This document shows positions 63,501 through 64,000 of a stretch of 64,000 nt of DNA, piece by piece. Origin of the DNA: Desulfomonile tiedjei (GTDB taxonomy: Bacteria; Desulfobacterota; Desulfomonilia; Desulfomonilales; Desulfomonilaceae); the NCBI GenBank assembly GCA_016218715.1, contig JACRDG010000083.1, positions 20,483 through 84,482 of the forward strand, read 5' to 3'. Made by a program: the position numbers and the translations under genes. Positions within the stretch are counted from its first letter, which is position 1, and the number at the start of each line of letters is the position of its first letter. The notes below the pieces were generated by a model, which made no database searches, was not told the origin of the DNA, and was given only the letters and a program-made list of their open reading frames with translations.

Positions 63501-63808
63501 AAACGTTCTTGAGTCGGGGAACTCTCGAACAGGTGTACCTGTCGTTGAGACTCGCGTATTTGGAAGTCTACCATCAGGGCGATCTGGCACTTCCTTTGAT
63601 GATGGACGATGTGTTGGTGAACTTCGATCCGGATCGCGCCTTTCACGCAGCACACGCGTTGACGAGATTCTCGGAGGAAGCACGCATTCAGGTGCTCTTG
63701 CTGACCTGCCATCCGCAGGTGGCGCGGTGGTTTCCCTCCTCCGCGACGGCCATCGATCTGCCCCTCGCGCAAGGGGATTTCGATGCGAACCGGACGGCAC
63801 AGAGGTGA
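60560..63808 (+). CDS. Rad50/SMC-like ATPase with central membrane helices (YhaN type)
   Basis: A 1082-residue ATPase. Walker A is GPNEAGKST (31-39); long coiled coils follow, interrupted around residues 494-550 by two hydrophobic helices (AASIVATASTAMLVQGWF and LHAVLGFVLLACLPAGIAW), so the coiled-coil apex may be membrane-anchored. The C-terminal lobe has LSRGTLEQVYLSLRLAYLE (signature-like) and Walker B LPLMMDDVLVNFD. This matches YhaN rather than cytoplasmic SbcC. It lies 6 bp after its YhaO-like partner. Confidence 0.9.
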   Translation: MWIEEIFLENFGAYKRLPVRDLTPGMNVIIGPNEAGKSTILEFVRGILFGFRVRGAKLNTYEPVDGGSRKGWIRVCSPDGRRLRMQRVERRGNKGGELTVSDDRGHLVDPSMVPQLRTGRDRGAYERLFAVDLDQMRHLDRETLRGKVRGAALGSLEVNPLEVVCSLQERLKTLGKRSVKDAECLYSIRSQIREVDKRLKTLDERPAVYSALKQRSTDVEKQRAALSDEMGGLADRSRQLSRWLRYENEWKRFVAADREMADLADARNFPAEGVARLEQTLERRREADQARAEIREELAMMRNRLEELVPDEAVIARGDAIRALFHQARLLGDRPALMQRTRSAIVQGYAHLDGEIAGLGQGWDRDRLARSDPSVLIEHRIRRFADAWTDHCARIRDAETRLLESSEALKRLTDKAALRQDELQQIVPQCRDFLEPESHNALLAWKEIRANIEMLEHRQLDIRRSLEGLAADAKEIDAKRNQLAEDTKSPLSPIAFWGAASIVATASTAMLVQGWFADGGPLYLHAVLGFVLLACLPAGIAWKVRWERMRTSRIHDEATALARRKQELTRKAMEIEVERRALVERRGQFVERMEEIAEPILGSPHVSLDQVRAAEGRSAAAERWVRRRRVLEASIQELESDLEVERKRNAALHDLLDRAAAGFGELKEQWATFLGELELAHRPEPEEALDLVRRLRDLKERLGRVVQQEAELASMEEEWHDFTARVETLGAEIGRSPGNRLPLEVAEEWSRLELENREDLAEKRALMKRAEAHELRLVALQNKVDETEGQIAALLEAARVLDEEVFRDTALRHARWANLGMERALLLEGLLAGLACSDEAALHAELLAQDWENNRDEVATVEARLSGLRLESEELAATSGRLRHEIEQLETEEETEKLLGERERLNALLQRATREWTILKLACGLLEKTLRLYESEKQPALLARASALCGNITGGAVSKLLFPLDANDVFVERVDGSRIIETFLSRGTLEQVYLSLRLAYLEVYHQGDLALPLMMDDVLVNFDPDRAFHAAHALTRFSEEARIQVLLLTCHPQVARWFPSSATAIDLPLAQGDFDANRTAQR

Positions 63809-63902
63809 ACTGTCGGCCCTTGCTCCGGTGCGCTGCGAAGGTTAACCTATCGAGAGAGGAATAGACGTCAAAGTTACGGCTTGGTCGCGGAGATATCAAA
63901 CA

Positions 63903-64000
63903 GTGAACAAAAGCGGTTTTTTCTTCAAAAGTACCTTCATCGTCGCGGTCGTCGTCTCCTGTTTCCTTATGGACCGACTGCCGGCACTGGGACGACCGCC
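63903..64000 (+). CDS. Start of a probable exported protein (truncated by window end)
   Basis: GTG at 63903 after GGAGATATCAAACA opens a 32-codon frame with a basic start and hydrophobic stretch (STFIVAVVVSCFLMDRLPAL), like a signal peptide. Nothing further can be said. Confidence 0.4.
   Translation, partial: MNKSGFFFKSTFIVAVVVSCFLMDRLPALGRP

Overview
The window looks like a piece of a GC-rich chromosome from a Desulfobacterota (deltaproteobacterial) anaerobe. The signs are an in-frame UGA with a bacterial SECIS hairpin in a thioredoxin-like gene, a B12-binding radical SAM protein, archaeal-type glutamate synthase, DUF2318/FtsX metal-type cassettes, NtrC-style two-component pairs and many dispersed palindromic repeats. 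This placement is inferred from gene content, not from a marker gene. I saw no rRNA, tRNA, CRISPR array or intact insertion sequence.

Left part (1-15 kb): a truncated B12/radical SAM gene, an RRM RNA-binding protein, a small HTH-like protein, cyclopropane fatty acid synthase, and a lectin-like/TIR-like protein whose frame breaks in a homopolymer. Next come two paralogous outer-membrane porins, each followed by a small exported acidic protein. The second porin lies under a cobalamin riboswitch with its own promoter and terminator. A protein that is 41% histidine is transcribed divergently from it. Then inositol-phosphate synthase and a CDP-alcohol phosphatidyltransferase suggest inositol phospholipid synthesis, followed by a MutY-like glycosylase and an AbiJ-like HEPN protein.

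Middle part (15-32 kb): PutA, a GT-C-like membrane protein, and an MFS/ChrB-like/cNMP-binding operon behind a promoter flanked by two palindromic operators. The most striking unit follows: a fluoride riboswitch (promoter, aptamer, intrinsic terminator) that leads a minus-strand series of dynamin-like GTPase, Cys-containing partner, enolase, cation/proton antiporter and universal stress protein. Enolase is a classical fluoride target, so this reads as a fluoride-response operon without CrcB or CLC-F. Beyond it lie an FAD dehydrogenase and an unusual protein made of four tandem helix-turn-helix units.

Right part (32-64 kb): a seven-PAS hybrid histidine kinase, a response regulator, a CBS/HPP pair, and a six-gene Cys-rich metal-type cassette (two exported Cys-rich proteins, a membrane-anchored HMA/SurA-like protein, DUF2318, a MacB-type permease and its ATPase). 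After that come a class III cyclase, an AmmeMemoRadiSam B protein divergent from an FMN-type glutamate synthase, a KaiC-like/XRE/cupin regulator, the selenoprotein thioredoxin, an NtrC/histidine kinase/receiver group, a tiny membrane peptide bounded by a perfect terminator, a CrtC-like lipocalin protein, and a YhaO/YhaN (Mre11/Rad50-like) pair. At least four families of dispersed inverted repeats sit in the intergenic regions.
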